NCBI GenBank assembly: GCA_048360435.1
Contig: DBGCOP010000019.1
Coordinates: 1 to 7,075 of the forward strand
DNA from: Limenecus sp048360435
GTDB taxonomy: Bacteria; Cyanobacteriota; Vampirovibrionia; Gastranaerophilales; Gastranaerophilaceae
DNA: 7,075 nt
Direction of reading: 5' to 3'
Shown here one piece after another: positions 1 to 6,489 of this stretch. Each line of letters opens with the position of its first letter. Positions within the stretch are counted from its first letter, which is position 1. The notes below the pieces were generated by a model. The model was not told the origin of the DNA and ran no database searches. It saw nothing but the letters and a program-made list of their open reading frames with translations. The position numbers and the translations under genes are program-made.

Positions 1-2
1 GG

Positions 3-119
3 GATTCTAAGGATGTACAAAAGTACTTGCTTGACAACAAGCAGTTATTAAATTCCATTACTTATGACGGCATTAAAAACAACAATTCGCAGCTCAGAAA
101 CATGGTCAGAAATGCTTAA
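3..119 (+). CDS. C-terminal end of an upstream gene, possibly tape-measure protein (partial, 5' end outside window)
   Basis: An open frame enters from the left edge and runs 38 codons to a TAA at 117-119. The visible tail is hydrophilic, beginning DSKDVQKYLLDNKQLL and ending RNMVRNA, with a helical look and no recognisable catalytic motif. It stops 18 bases before the tail-tip gene, so the two are probably co-transcribed. In siphophages and gene transfer agents the gene just before the distal-tail gene is usually the tape-measure protein, which sets tail length. That position is the only reason for the suggestion; the 38 residues alone do not identify the family. I am confident that it is coding because of the in-frame stop and tight spacing, and unsure of the product. 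Confidence 0.5.
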   Translation, partial: DSKDVQKYLLDNKQLLNSITYDGIKNNNSQLRNMVRNA

Positions 120-137
120 CACGAAAGGGAAAAAGAT

Positions 138-1469
138 ATGGAATATCCGGTATTTGACATACCTTATCAAGATGCATACACAAGTGTAATTGAGTTCAAC
201 ACTACCATAAACGAAAAAATGAAAGGACACGAACAGCGATATCCTGTCTGGACTTATCCGAAAAGAACTTTCACCTTAAAGTTTGACAAAAACCCGAAAG
301 GAAGACAAAAGCTCGAAGAGTTTTTTATCAAAGTAATGGGACAGGCAGGAAAATTCTATTTCACCTGGGAAAAGTCAAAAGGCGGCAACGGAAAGAAGTA
401 TCTTTGCAATTTTGACACAGATTCTTTCAAACAGAATTTAAAAGATTTCGGTTTCAGCGAATGTGAAATTGACATTGTCACAATAGACGATTCTCCGGTC
501 GAGCAGGTTGGGGAGCTTGATTTTTATTACAAAGCCGAATGTGATTTTGCAATTGAATTTTACACAATTGTAGACAAAATTTTCACCTCGAGAAACGAAA
601 GAAAAGCCTGGTGGGATGAGCCGAAAAGAAGCTGGACTCTTACTTTTGAGAAAAATGCAAAGGTTCGAAAACAGCTTGAGGAGTTCTTTATCGCAAAAAG
701 AGGCAAATTCCGCTCATTCAAGTGGACCTGGAAAAAAGAACTCGGCGGTGACGGAAAGACTTATAACGTAAGGTTTGACAATGACAGTTTAAAATCTGAA
801 ATCGAGACTTACGGTTTCGGAGCGATGGAACTCAAAATCAAAGAAGTCTTTCCAAATGAAAATCCTTTAAGTGAAGTTGAAAAGGATGAAATCATCCCGA
901 GAAAGCTTTTGAAATTAGACATTCAGGGCGGTTCAATTTATGTTCTGGACAATGAAACGCTGGAATCACTCAGGTATAACGGAGAAGATTACATAGGTGC
1001 GCCGTTGACGTTTGACGAAATAAAAAAAGACGATTCTTCAAGCGTTTCAAAGCTCAACATTCAGCTTTCGAACGTAGCTCTCGCTATTTCCGGCATAATC
1101 GGGCAAAGGGGCGATGTAATCACCAATGCACCCGCGGTTTTGACTCTTGTCTTTCTGGATTTGAACACAAACACATTGATTCCGGACATAAAACAGGTGC
1201 TTTATGCAGGAAGATGCAACAACCTCAAGCTTGATTATGAAAACGCAACAATGGACATCGAAACAACTCTCGGCGGTTACGAAATTCAAGCACCTGCAAT
1301 GAAATATCGCACAACCTGTCAGGTCAGACGTTTCAAAGACTGCCGCTGCGGTTACACGGGTGAGGAAACTTCATGCGACAGAACTTTTGAAAGATGCAAA
1401 GAACTCGGCAATCATGAAAATTTCAGAGGTTATCCTCAAATGTACAACGAGCTTGTTATCAAGGTTTAA
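138..1469 (+). CDS. Composite phage tail-tip protein: two distal-tail (DUF2460-like) units plus a hub / lambda gpL-like unit
   Basis: This 443-residue protein probably forms the tail tip, joining the tail tube to the receptor-binding or host-penetrating parts. Residues 14-118 and 134-240 are two copies of one unit. Each has a W..PKR.(F/W)TL.F core, then K..R..LEEFFI, then a (F/W)TW.K..GG.GK segment. This resembles DUF2460, the family of GTA distal-tail protein gp12. Residues about 255-393 (LLKLDIQGGSIYVLDNETL onward) resemble tail hub or gpL-type proteins (DUF2163, DUF1833, lambda L). Residues 394-434 hold C394, C402, C404, C413 and C420 in a CGYTG...C......CKELGN..NFRGYPQ context. Lambda gpL and GTA hub proteins carry an iron-sulfur cluster in the matching region. 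The start at 138 is supported by GAAAGGGA at 123-130. These functions are usually on separate genes, so the single-chain arrangement is unusual. The tail-tip role is fairly sure; exact family assignments come from motif recall. Confidence 0.8.
   Translation: MEYPVFDIPYQDAYTSVIEFNTTINEKMKGHEQRYPVWTYPKRTFTLKFDKNPKGRQKLEEFFIKVMGQAGKFYFTWEKSKGGNGKKYLCNFDTDSFKQNLKDFGFSECEIDIVTIDDSPVEQVGELDFYYKAECDFAIEFYTIVDKIFTSRNERKAWWDEPKRSWTLTFEKNAKVRKQLEEFFIAKRGKFRSFKWTWKKELGGDGKTYNVRFDNDSLKSEIETYGFGAMELKIKEVFPNENPLSEVEKDEIIPRKLLKLDIQGGSIYVLDNETLESLRYNGEDYIGAPLTFDEIKKDDSSSVSKLNIQLSNVALAISGIIGQRGDVITNAPAVLTLVFLDLNTNTLIPDIKQVLYAGRCNNLKLDYENATMDIETTLGGYEIQAPAMKYRTTCQVRRFKDCRCGYTGEETSCDRTFERCKELGNHENFRGYPQMYNELVIKV
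177..857 (+). repeat. Diverged tandem duplication inside the tail-tip gene (units about 177-491 and 537-857)
   Basis: Protein residues 14-118 and 134-240 align nearly end to end with an offset of about 121 residues. YPKRTFTLKFDKN matches EPKRSWTLTFEKN, LEEFFI is identical in both, and KGGNGKKY matches LGGDGKTY. The DNA of the two units has diverged clearly (for example ccgaaaagaactttcacc against ccgaaaagaagctggact), so this is an old domain duplication rather than a recent repeat or an assembly error. The 15-residue linker between them contains SPVEQVGELDFYY. Confidence 0.85.
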
Positions 1470-1495
1470 ATTTTCGATAGAAATTTTACAATTAC

Positions 1496-1500
1496 AGGAG
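1496..1500 (+). promoter_or_regulatory. Ribosome binding site that fixes the portal start
   Basis: AGGAG ends six bases before the ATG at 1507. The same frame is open upstream to an ATG at 1360, but that extension would overlap the tail-tip gene by 110 bases and would put about 49 unrelated residues before the portal. The Shine-Dalgarno site therefore decides for 1507. Confidence 0.8.
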
Positions 1501-1506
1501 AAAAAA

Positions 1507-2889
1507 ATGTTTACTACTTTTGACATCAAAAATACAAAATACGACACAGACACTATTGAGCGTTTTTCAGATTATGAAGATTACAGAAATCTCTATGACG
1601 GAGATTTCAACAAAGCCTTCAGCTCAACCGTTTTAAAAATAAGAAAACGTTATCCTCTGGACAACACCACCGCCCAGTCTTTGATTAACATAAATCTTTT
1701 CTGGGCGCTCACGGATTTTTTCAAAGGATTTTTGACAAATCAGGGCATTAACATTAATGTTGACGACAAAATTCAACAGCAATGGGAAGAGATTGCAAAA
1801 GAAAACAATTTTATTTCTGTTTTAAAAGAAGTCTACATTGACAATTCCAGATTCGGAAACGGAATTTTCAAAGTTGCGCTTGAAAATGACAGACCCAAAA
1901 TCTTTTCTATCTGTCCTGACTGCTGGATTCCGGTTTTCAAAAACGGGAACCTGAATGAAATTGACGGACACATACTTTTATACCCACTTGAAACTATCGA
2001 AAACGGAGTAAAGAAGGAATACAAAAAAGTTGAAAAACACAGAAAAGGCTATGTCGAAAACGAAATCTGGGAATGCAAAGGCGGTGTGTTCTCAAGACAG
2101 CTGGACGAAACAGAGATGAAAGACTTTAATGTCAACAAAATCGATGACTTTTCAGAGTTGTGGGATGATTTTATTGTTTTCCCGACAAAAAACACCACTG
2201 AAAGCGACAAATATTTCGGCGAAAGCGATTACAAAAGATGCAAATCCATTGTCGAAGAGATAATGCTCACAATCAGCCAGAACTCGAAAATCATAAATCG
2301 CCACGCCAACCCCAAAATGGCAGGAAGCGAACAAAACCTCGAATTTGACCCTCTGACAGGAACAAGGATTCTTCCTGATTCGGATTTTCTCAAAGTCGGA
2401 ACTGACGGAATCAGACCCGAATATATCACAGCAGACCTTCAATCAGATGCAATTCAAAAGCACATTGATTTGCTGTTGAAATTCTTTTACATTTTAACAA
2501 AAACACCGCCTCAGGCTTACGGGCTGGATATTTCAGGCACAATGTCAGGCGAAAGTCTGAGAAAAATCTTCATTGCCGCGCTGGCAAAAGTTGACGACAT
2601 CAAGCAGGTCTCTTTTACTTCCACAATTCAAAAAGTTGTACAATGTGCAATGGCGTTCAACTCCACACCGACAAGCAATGTTAACGTAGCCTGGGGCGAG
2701 CCGATTCCTTCGGATTACAGTGAAATGGTAAACATTGAAAACAGCAGAGTTTCAGCAGGAACACAAAGCCGTTTGACAACTATCATGACTCTGGACAACG
2801 TTTCTGAAGATGATGCAAAAGCAGAGCTTCTTCGAATCACGGAAGAAAACACTTCACCTGTTGAATCTGTGACTAATGAAGAAGGCTAA
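1507..2889 (+). CDS. Phage portal protein (SPP1 gp6-like)
   Basis: The portal is a dodecameric ring at one capsid vertex through which DNA is packaged and ejected. This 460-residue protein is a normal length for the family. The N-terminal part (about 30-125) has the helical wing pattern, including a NINLFWALTDFFKGFLTN segment and VYIDNSRFGNGIFKVALE, where portals form the first beta sheet. Residues about 290-370 carry the typical stem and crown-side signature: LPDSDFLKVGTDGIRPEYIT, then a helix, then TKTPPQAYGLDISGTMSGESLRK. The C-terminal stretch after 400 is acidic and helical. Its start lies 37 bases after the tail-tip gene. It is followed closely by an exported-protein gene, then scaffold and capsid genes, which supports the call. 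No terminase gene is found upstream in this window, unlike the usual terminase-portal order. Confidence 0.88.
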   Translation: MFTTFDIKNTKYDTDTIERFSDYEDYRNLYDGDFNKAFSSTVLKIRKRYPLDNTTAQSLININLFWALTDFFKGFLTNQGININVDDKIQQQWEEIAKENNFISVLKEVYIDNSRFGNGIFKVALENDRPKIFSICPDCWIPVFKNGNLNEIDGHILLYPLETIENGVKKEYKKVEKHRKGYVENEIWECKGGVFSRQLDETEMKDFNVNKIDDFSELWDDFIVFPTKNTTESDKYFGESDYKRCKSIVEEIMLTISQNSKIINRHANPKMAGSEQNLEFDPLTGTRILPDSDFLKVGTDGIRPEYITADLQSDAIQKHIDLLLKFFYILTKTPPQAYGLDISGTMSGESLRKIFIAALAKVDDIKQVSFTSTIQKVVQCAMAFNSTPTSNVNVAWGEPIPSDYSEMVNIENSRVSAGTQSRLTTIMTLDNVSEDDAKAELLRITEENTSPVESVTNEEG

Positions 2890-2897
2890 AACAAAAG

Positions 2898-3494
2898 ATG
2901 ATTGTTAAAAAAAAACACCGTGTTTATCATTTTAGAATGATTCGGTTTCAAAAAAAAATTCTTTCGGTTTTTATCACTTTACTCATCTTTTGCGCTGGCT
3001 TGTGCGGTGCTGCTTCCTCTCAAATTGAAAATTTTATTCTTATTGACGGAGCAGACAGTTCCGACCCTGCTTCAAAAAAGTTATGGCATTATATTCTTTC
3101 TGAAATAAAACTGTCTGAAAAGCTCGCAAATCTTCATAACATTTACGAATCAGACTGCAAAGCCGTATTCTATGACCTTGATGATGACGGAGAGGACGAA
3201 ATTCTCGGCACGCATTATGCCACAGGTTCAAGGAATCTCGGGTATAATATTTTATACATTCTAAAAAAGCAGAAAAACGGAAACTACGATGATTTGGGAT
3301 ACAGAATCTTTTTTGCTTCAAACAGTCCCGTTTTTATTTTAAAAAACAAAACAAAAGGCTTCCACGATTTGAGATGTTACAATGGAAAAACAGAGCTCGA
3401 TTCAGTTTTTGTTTACAGTAAAAGCATTGACAAATATGTGGACAAAAAAAATCAAAAAATACTGGAAAAAGAATTCAAAGAACAATATTATTAA
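2898..3494 (+). CDS. Small exported protein with a DxDxDG calcium-loop-like motif, function unknown
   Basis: I do not recognise a characterised family. The protein has 198 residues, or 185 if it starts at the second Met (base 2937). That second start gives a textbook signal peptide: basic MIRFQKK, hydrophobic ILSVFITLLIFCAGL, then a small-residue region CGAASS where signal peptidase I could cut. There is no convincing lipobox. The mature part holds DLDDDGEDEIL at residues 93-103, a D.D.DG loop as in FG-GAP/VCBS-type or EF-hand-like calcium sites, then a beta-rich region with PVFILKNKTKGFHDL (144-158). This layout resembles small periplasmic proteins with a DLNGDGxxE loop. It begins 8 bases after the portal stop with only a distant purine run (AAGAAGG, 2879-2885). 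An exported protein between portal and scaffold is best read as accessory cargo acting on the host envelope; this role is inferred. Confidence 0.7.
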   Translation: MIVKKKHRVYHFRMIRFQKKILSVFITLLIFCAGLCGAASSQIENFILIDGADSSDPASKKLWHYILSEIKLSEKLANLHNIYESDCKAVFYDLDDDGEDEILGTHYATGSRNLGYNILYILKKQKNGNYDDLGYRIFFASNSPVFILKNKTKGFHDLRCYNGKTELDSVFVYSKSIDKYVDKKNQKILEKEFKEQYY

Positions 3495-3518
3495 TTTTCT
3501 AACTTACGCATAACCATT

Positions 3519-3549
3519 GGATAAGCACGGCAGGTTCGTGCTTTTATCC
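3519..3549 (+). terminator. Stem-loop before the scaffold gene, possible weak terminator or processing site
   Basis: GGATAAGCACG (3519-3529) pairs with CGTGCTTTTATCC (3537-3549) around a 7-base loop, with a two-base bulge. A GC-rich GCACG/CGTGC core is followed by TTTTA, which is terminator-like, but the T run is short and lies inside the outer stem. It sits between the exported-protein stop and the scaffold ribosome site, so it could give partial termination, mRNA processing or protection of the head-gene transcript. Confidence 0.45.
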
Positions 3550-3572
3550 GCAATCACAAGAAAGGAGTTCCT

Positions 3573-4121
3573 ATGTCAGGTACACAGGACGAAACTTTTG
3601 GTGTGGAAAATTCCGATTTACAGGAAGATTTCACACCAAACATTCAGTCAGGAACTGAAGAAGAGCACACGCAGGAGAAGCTTTCACCGGCACAAAAAAT
3701 GGACAGGCTTCTTCGCAGCTCAAACCCGAACTCTATGAAGAAGGAGATTGAAAAGCTTCGAAAAGAGTCGGCAAAATATCGGACAGCTTCCAAAAACGAG
3801 GCAGAACAAAGAGCAGCTCTCGAAGAAAAAGCACATGAGATTCAAAAGGAGCTTGATGCTCTTCGAATCTCGAACAGGTCACTCAAAGTGCTCAGAGCTC
3901 TGGACAAAGCAGGCTGCATCAAAAGCGAACTCGTAGCAAAAGACATCCCGTCCGATTGCGAAAACTTGGAAGAATTCATTGAAGAATACAAAGCAATGAA
4001 TGATTTTCTGTTCAAAGAAAAAAAACAGAGCTATGGCGGCATATTCAAGCCGTCCTCAACAAAAAACCTTACTCCTTCACAGCAAATGGATGCTTACATC
4101 CGTGCTGCTTTAGGACGCTAA
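3573..4121 (+). CDS. Phage capsid scaffolding protein (gp20 / DUF4355-like)
   Basis: Scaffold proteins guide capsid shell assembly and leave before or during DNA packaging. This 182-residue protein has the usual three-part form. The N-terminus is acidic and disordered (1-40, rich in E, D, T and S). A charged coiled coil follows at about 54-98, with EIEKLRKESAKYRTASKNEA, a pattern typical of phage scaffold proteins. The C-terminal region has KVLRALDKAGC (105-115), an acidic helix (131-147) and a basic capsid-binding-like end. It lies directly upstream of the major capsid gene with a 24-base gap, which is the standard order. A strong ribosome site AAAGGAG (3561-3567) lies 5 bases before the ATG. 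I see no serine-protease motif, so this is a plain scaffold rather than a protease-scaffold fusion. Confidence 0.82.
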   Translation: MSGTQDETFGVENSDLQEDFTPNIQSGTEEEHTQEKLSPAQKMDRLLRSSNPNSMKKEIEKLRKESAKYRTASKNEAEQRAALEEKAHEIQKELDALRISNRSLKVLRALDKAGCIKSELVAKDIPSDCENLEEFIEEYKAMNDFLFKEKKQSYGGIFKPSSTKNLTPSQQMDAYIRAALGR

Positions 4122-4145
4122 ATCACAAAAAAGAAAGGAAAAAAA

Positions 4146-5105
4146 ATGACAGAAACAGCTAAAATTATTTCACGTACAAATGCTGAAGCGTTGATTCCTG
4201 TTGAAACTTCTTCAGAAATCATCAAAAATATTCCTGCTTCATCAGCAGCATTATCTTTATTCAAACAGCTCCCGAACATGAGCGCAAAACAAAAAACACT
4301 TCCGATTGCACAAACATTGCCCACAGCTTACTTCTTAAACGGCGACACAGATATGAAAAAGACTACAAACGCCGAATGGGACAAACTTACTTTAACAGCA
4401 GAAGAAATTGCGGTAATCATCCCGATTCCGGAAGCTGTTTTTGATGATGCACAATACAGCCTGTGGGATGAATTGAAACCACAGATTGTTGAAGCTTTCG
4501 GACATGCAATTGACCAGGCTGTATTTTTCGGCACAAACAAACCTGCTTCATACCCCGAAGCTATTGTTACACAGGCTATTGCCAAAGGCAATGTTGTAAA
4601 CCTCGGCACAAATGAAGATGTTGCAGGCGACATCATCGGCGAAAACGGTGTTATGTCAAAAGTTGAAGCAGCAGGTTTCAAAGTAACAGGCTTCTATGCA
4701 GACGGCACACTCGAAGCAAAATTCAGAAACCTCAGAGACAAAAACAACCAGCTTCTTTACACACCCGGTTTAACTTCCGAAACACCTGTCAACCTGGTTG
4801 GCAGACCGTTAAAATATGACGAAATCGGCGGTGTGTTCGACACAACAAAAGCCCTTCTCATTGCCGGCGATTTTACAAAAGCAGTTTACTCTATACGTCA
4901 AGACATCACTTACAAAGTTCTCGATCAGGCAATCATTCAAAACCCCGACGGAACAATCGCATACAACCTCGCTCAACAAGACATGGTTGCACTGCGCTGC
5001 GTGATGAGACTCGGCGTTCAGGTAGCAAATCCTGTAAGCAGAAAAGGTTCATCAGCAAACCGTTATCCGTTTGCAGTTCTTGCTCCTGCGGCAGCAAAAG
5101 CATAG
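4146..5105 (+). CDS. HK97-fold major capsid protein
   Basis: This 319-residue protein should form the icosahedral shell. Family features are visible in order: an N-terminal arm (1-45), an extended E-loop-like region with KTLPIAQTLPTAYFLNGD (50-67), a KLTLTAEEIAVIIPIPEAVF strand-turn (80-99), the long spine helix with LWDELKPQIVEAFGHAIDQA (106-125) followed by FFGTN, and the A-domain with GRPLKYDE (219-226), ALLIAGDFTKAVYSIRQDIT (236-255) and a closing AQQDMVALRCVMRLGVQVANP (276-296). The N-terminus is not extended by the long delta domain of HK97 itself, which fits the separate scaffold gene upstream. AAAGGA (4134-4139) provides the ribosome site. The alanine-rich end APAAAKA is probably a flexible tail. 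This is one of the most secure calls in the window. Confidence 0.92.
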   Translation: MTETAKIISRTNAEALIPVETSSEIIKNIPASSAALSLFKQLPNMSAKQKTLPIAQTLPTAYFLNGDTDMKKTTNAEWDKLTLTAEEIAVIIPIPEAVFDDAQYSLWDELKPQIVEAFGHAIDQAVFFGTNKPASYPEAIVTQAIAKGNVVNLGTNEDVAGDIIGENGVMSKVEAAGFKVTGFYADGTLEAKFRNLRDKNNQLLYTPGLTSETPVNLVGRPLKYDEIGGVFDTTKALLIAGDFTKAVYSIRQDITYKVLDQAIIQNPDGTIAYNLAQQDMVALRCVMRLGVQVANPVSRKGSSANRYPFAVLAPAAAKA

Positions 5106-5131
5106 TATTTAAGAACCTTCATTAATTTAGA

Positions 5132-5165
5132 GGCAGCGGTGCATTTTTATAGTGCACCGTCTGCC
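5132..5165 (+). terminator. Strong stem-loop after the capsid gene, possible terminator or mRNA-stabilising element
   Basis: GGCAGCGGTGCA (5132-5143) pairs with TGCACCG-T-CTGCC (5153-5165), a 12-base-pair GC-rich stem with one bulged T and a 9-base loop. It begins 26 bases after the capsid stop. What follows is CCCTTTAG rather than a T run, so it is not a classic intrinsic terminator. It may act as a partial terminator or protect the abundant capsid mRNA from 3' decay. Confidence 0.55.
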
Positions 5166-5168
5166 CCC

Positions 5169-5189
5169 TTTAGAATTTAGAATTTAAAA
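5169..5189 (+). repeat. Tandem heptamer TTTAGAA, two exact copies and one variant
   Basis: TTTAGAA occurs at 5169-5175 and 5176-5182 and as TTTAAAA at 5183-5189. A related TTTAGAG lies at 5126-5132 on the other side of the hairpin, so the hairpin is flanked by near-direct repeats. This AT-rich tract lies about 70 bases before the phosphoesterase start. It could be an upstream A/T element for a promoter, or simple slippage; the sequence does not decide. Confidence 0.5.
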
Positions 5190-5258
5190 TTTTCAAAACG
5201 TGTTACATAAACGGAAAATACAATAAAAATTTATTTTTACATAAGTCATAATAAGTGT

Positions 5259-6416
5259 ATGAAAAAGATTATTCTTCTTATTTTTATTGTCACTGCCGTT
5301 CTGCTATGGGGCTTTTATATTGAGCCTGATATGCTCACCGTAAAAGAATACAAAATTTCTTCTCCTGATTTTTCCGGACAAAATTTGAGAATAGTTTTTG
5401 CGAGTGATTTCCATTTAAACAAAAATCAAGAAAAACAGGCAAGAAGAATTACAGACAAAATTAATTCCGAAAATCCGGACATAATCATTCTGGGCGGTGA
5501 CTTTGTAAAAGGCGACTGTCCCGAAAAATCTATGCTGCCTGAACATGTCGCAAAAGAGCTTTCCAATTTAAAAGCACCTTACGGTGTTTATGCAGTAACA
5601 GGCAACCACGATTCCTGGTTTGACGAAAAACGGATAATTTCTGCGCTTGAAGAAAAAAATATTTCTGTATTGAACAACAAGAACAAAAAGCTGGAGCTAA
5701 ACGGCAAAGTTTTTTACATTGCAGGCATAGAAGACCTCACAACAGGGAAGCCGAATCTTGACAAAGCTTTTCAAAACACGTCAGCCCCGGTAATTTTTGT
5801 TTCACATTCCCCTGATATTTTTCTTCAAAATCCCTACAAGCCGTTTTTGACACTAAGCGGACACACCCACGGAGGGCAAATCAGGCTCCCGTTTTTCGGA
5901 GCATTGGTTGTTCCTTCTAAATACGGAAACAAATACGCACAGGGCAAATTTGAAAAAGGAAGCCAAAATCTCATTGTGACAAAAGGTCTCGGGACAAGCA
6001 TTCTTCCCTTTCGATTCAACTGTACTCCGGAGATTGTTGTTGTTGAAATAAGCGGAAACACTATTGATGAAGAAAATGAAATTGATAAAGCTGAAAAAAT
6101 TTGCATATCAAAAGACTATACGACATATGGAATGTTAAGCTGCACACAAAAAGCCATTGAATCATGGGATAAAGAAATTCATAAATATGATAAATTATTA
6201 AAGAAAAATTTAAGCGGACAACAGAAACAACTTTATATTGAAGCGCAAAAAGAATGGCAGGCTTACAAGGCAAAAGAATTTGATTTCATTAACGAATTTA
6301 TCATAAATCAGCCGGGAACTATGCATATTAATATTGCAAAAGGAGACCAAAGAGAAATAGTGAAAAGCCGTGCACTTCAATTAAAGTATTATTATGAAAT
6401 AACGGAAAAAGAATAA
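5259..6416 (+). CDS. Membrane-anchored metallophosphoesterase (YkuE/YaeI-like) fused to an LprI-like (DUF1311) domain
   Basis: Residues 1-20 form an N-terminal membrane anchor or signal (MKKIILLIFIVTAVLLWGFY), so the rest is probably outside the cytoplasm. Residues about 40-266 are a calcineurin-like phosphoesterase with a complete two-metal site: SDFH (D50, H52), GGDF (D81), GNHD (N116, H117), SHSPD (H183) and GHTHGGQ (H202, H204). The closest known types are YkuE and YaeI, some of which act on lipid or cell-wall phosphates. Residues about 280-345 resemble LprI/DUF1311: C282, T288/T289, M292, C295, an A.ESWDKEI..YDKLL segment and L..AQKEWQAYK. LprI of mycobacteria is a lysozyme inhibitor. 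The phosphoesterase family normally ends near residue 270, so the last 115 residues are an addition. No Shine-Dalgarno site precedes the ATG, and a hairpin and a terminator bracket the gene, as for independently expressed phage cargo. The substrate is not known. Confidence 0.87.
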   Translation: MKKIILLIFIVTAVLLWGFYIEPDMLTVKEYKISSPDFSGQNLRIVFASDFHLNKNQEKQARRITDKINSENPDIIILGGDFVKGDCPEKSMLPEHVAKELSNLKAPYGVYAVTGNHDSWFDEKRIISALEEKNISVLNNKNKKLELNGKVFYIAGIEDLTTGKPNLDKAFQNTSAPVIFVSHSPDIFLQNPYKPFLTLSGHTHGGQIRLPFFGALVVPSKYGNKYAQGKFEKGSQNLIVTKGLGTSILPFRFNCTPEIVVVEISGNTIDEENEIDKAEKICISKDYTTYGMLSCTQKAIESWDKEIHKYDKLLKKNLSGQQKQLYIEAQKEWQAYKAKEFDFINEFIINQPGTMHINIAKGDQREIVKSRALQLKYYYEITEKE

Positions 6417-6434
6417 GGTTATCACAAAAAAAAT

Positions 6435-6461
6435 AAAATGAGGCATATTCTGCCTCATTTT
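6435..6461 (+). terminator. Intrinsic terminator after the phosphoesterase gene
   Basis: AAAATGAGGCA (6435-6445) and TGCCTCATTTT (6451-6461) form a perfect 11-base-pair stem with a 5-base loop. A-rich sequence precedes it and TTTT closes it. It lies 18 bases after the stop codon. The A and T flanks could let it work in both directions. It separates the phosphoesterase from the next gene. Confidence 0.85.
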
Positions 6462-6489
6462 CGTATGCAATAAAAAAGAAAGGATTTTT

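Noticed and set aside
1360..1506. Upstream extension of the portal frame to an earlier ATG
   Set aside because: It overlaps the tail-tip gene by 110 bases, has no ribosome site and encodes residues unlike any portal start; AGGAG before 1507 gives a better start.
2152..2442. Minus-strand open frames inside the portal gene
   Set aside because: They are antisense shadows of a well-supported gene, overlap each other, and show no recognisable protein features.
2979..3020. Lipoprotein signal in the exported protein
   Set aside because: The two cysteines in FCAGLCGAA lack a proper L-[AS]-[GA]-C context, so signal peptidase I cleavage is more likely.
3517..3738. Plus-strand 73-codon frame overlapping the hairpin and scaffold start
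   Set aside because: It overlaps the scaffold gene in another frame, has no ATG at its first codon or ribosome site, and its composition is not protein-like.
4328..4681. 117-codon open frame on the minus strand
   Set aside because: It lies fully inside the capsid gene, has no ribosome site, and its protein looks like a frame shadow.
5190..5258. Standard sigma-70 promoter before the phosphoesterase
   Set aside because: GTTACA (5202-5207) and TACAAT (5219-5224) resemble -35 and -10 boxes but are only 11 bases apart; no pair with 16-18 spacing is convincing.
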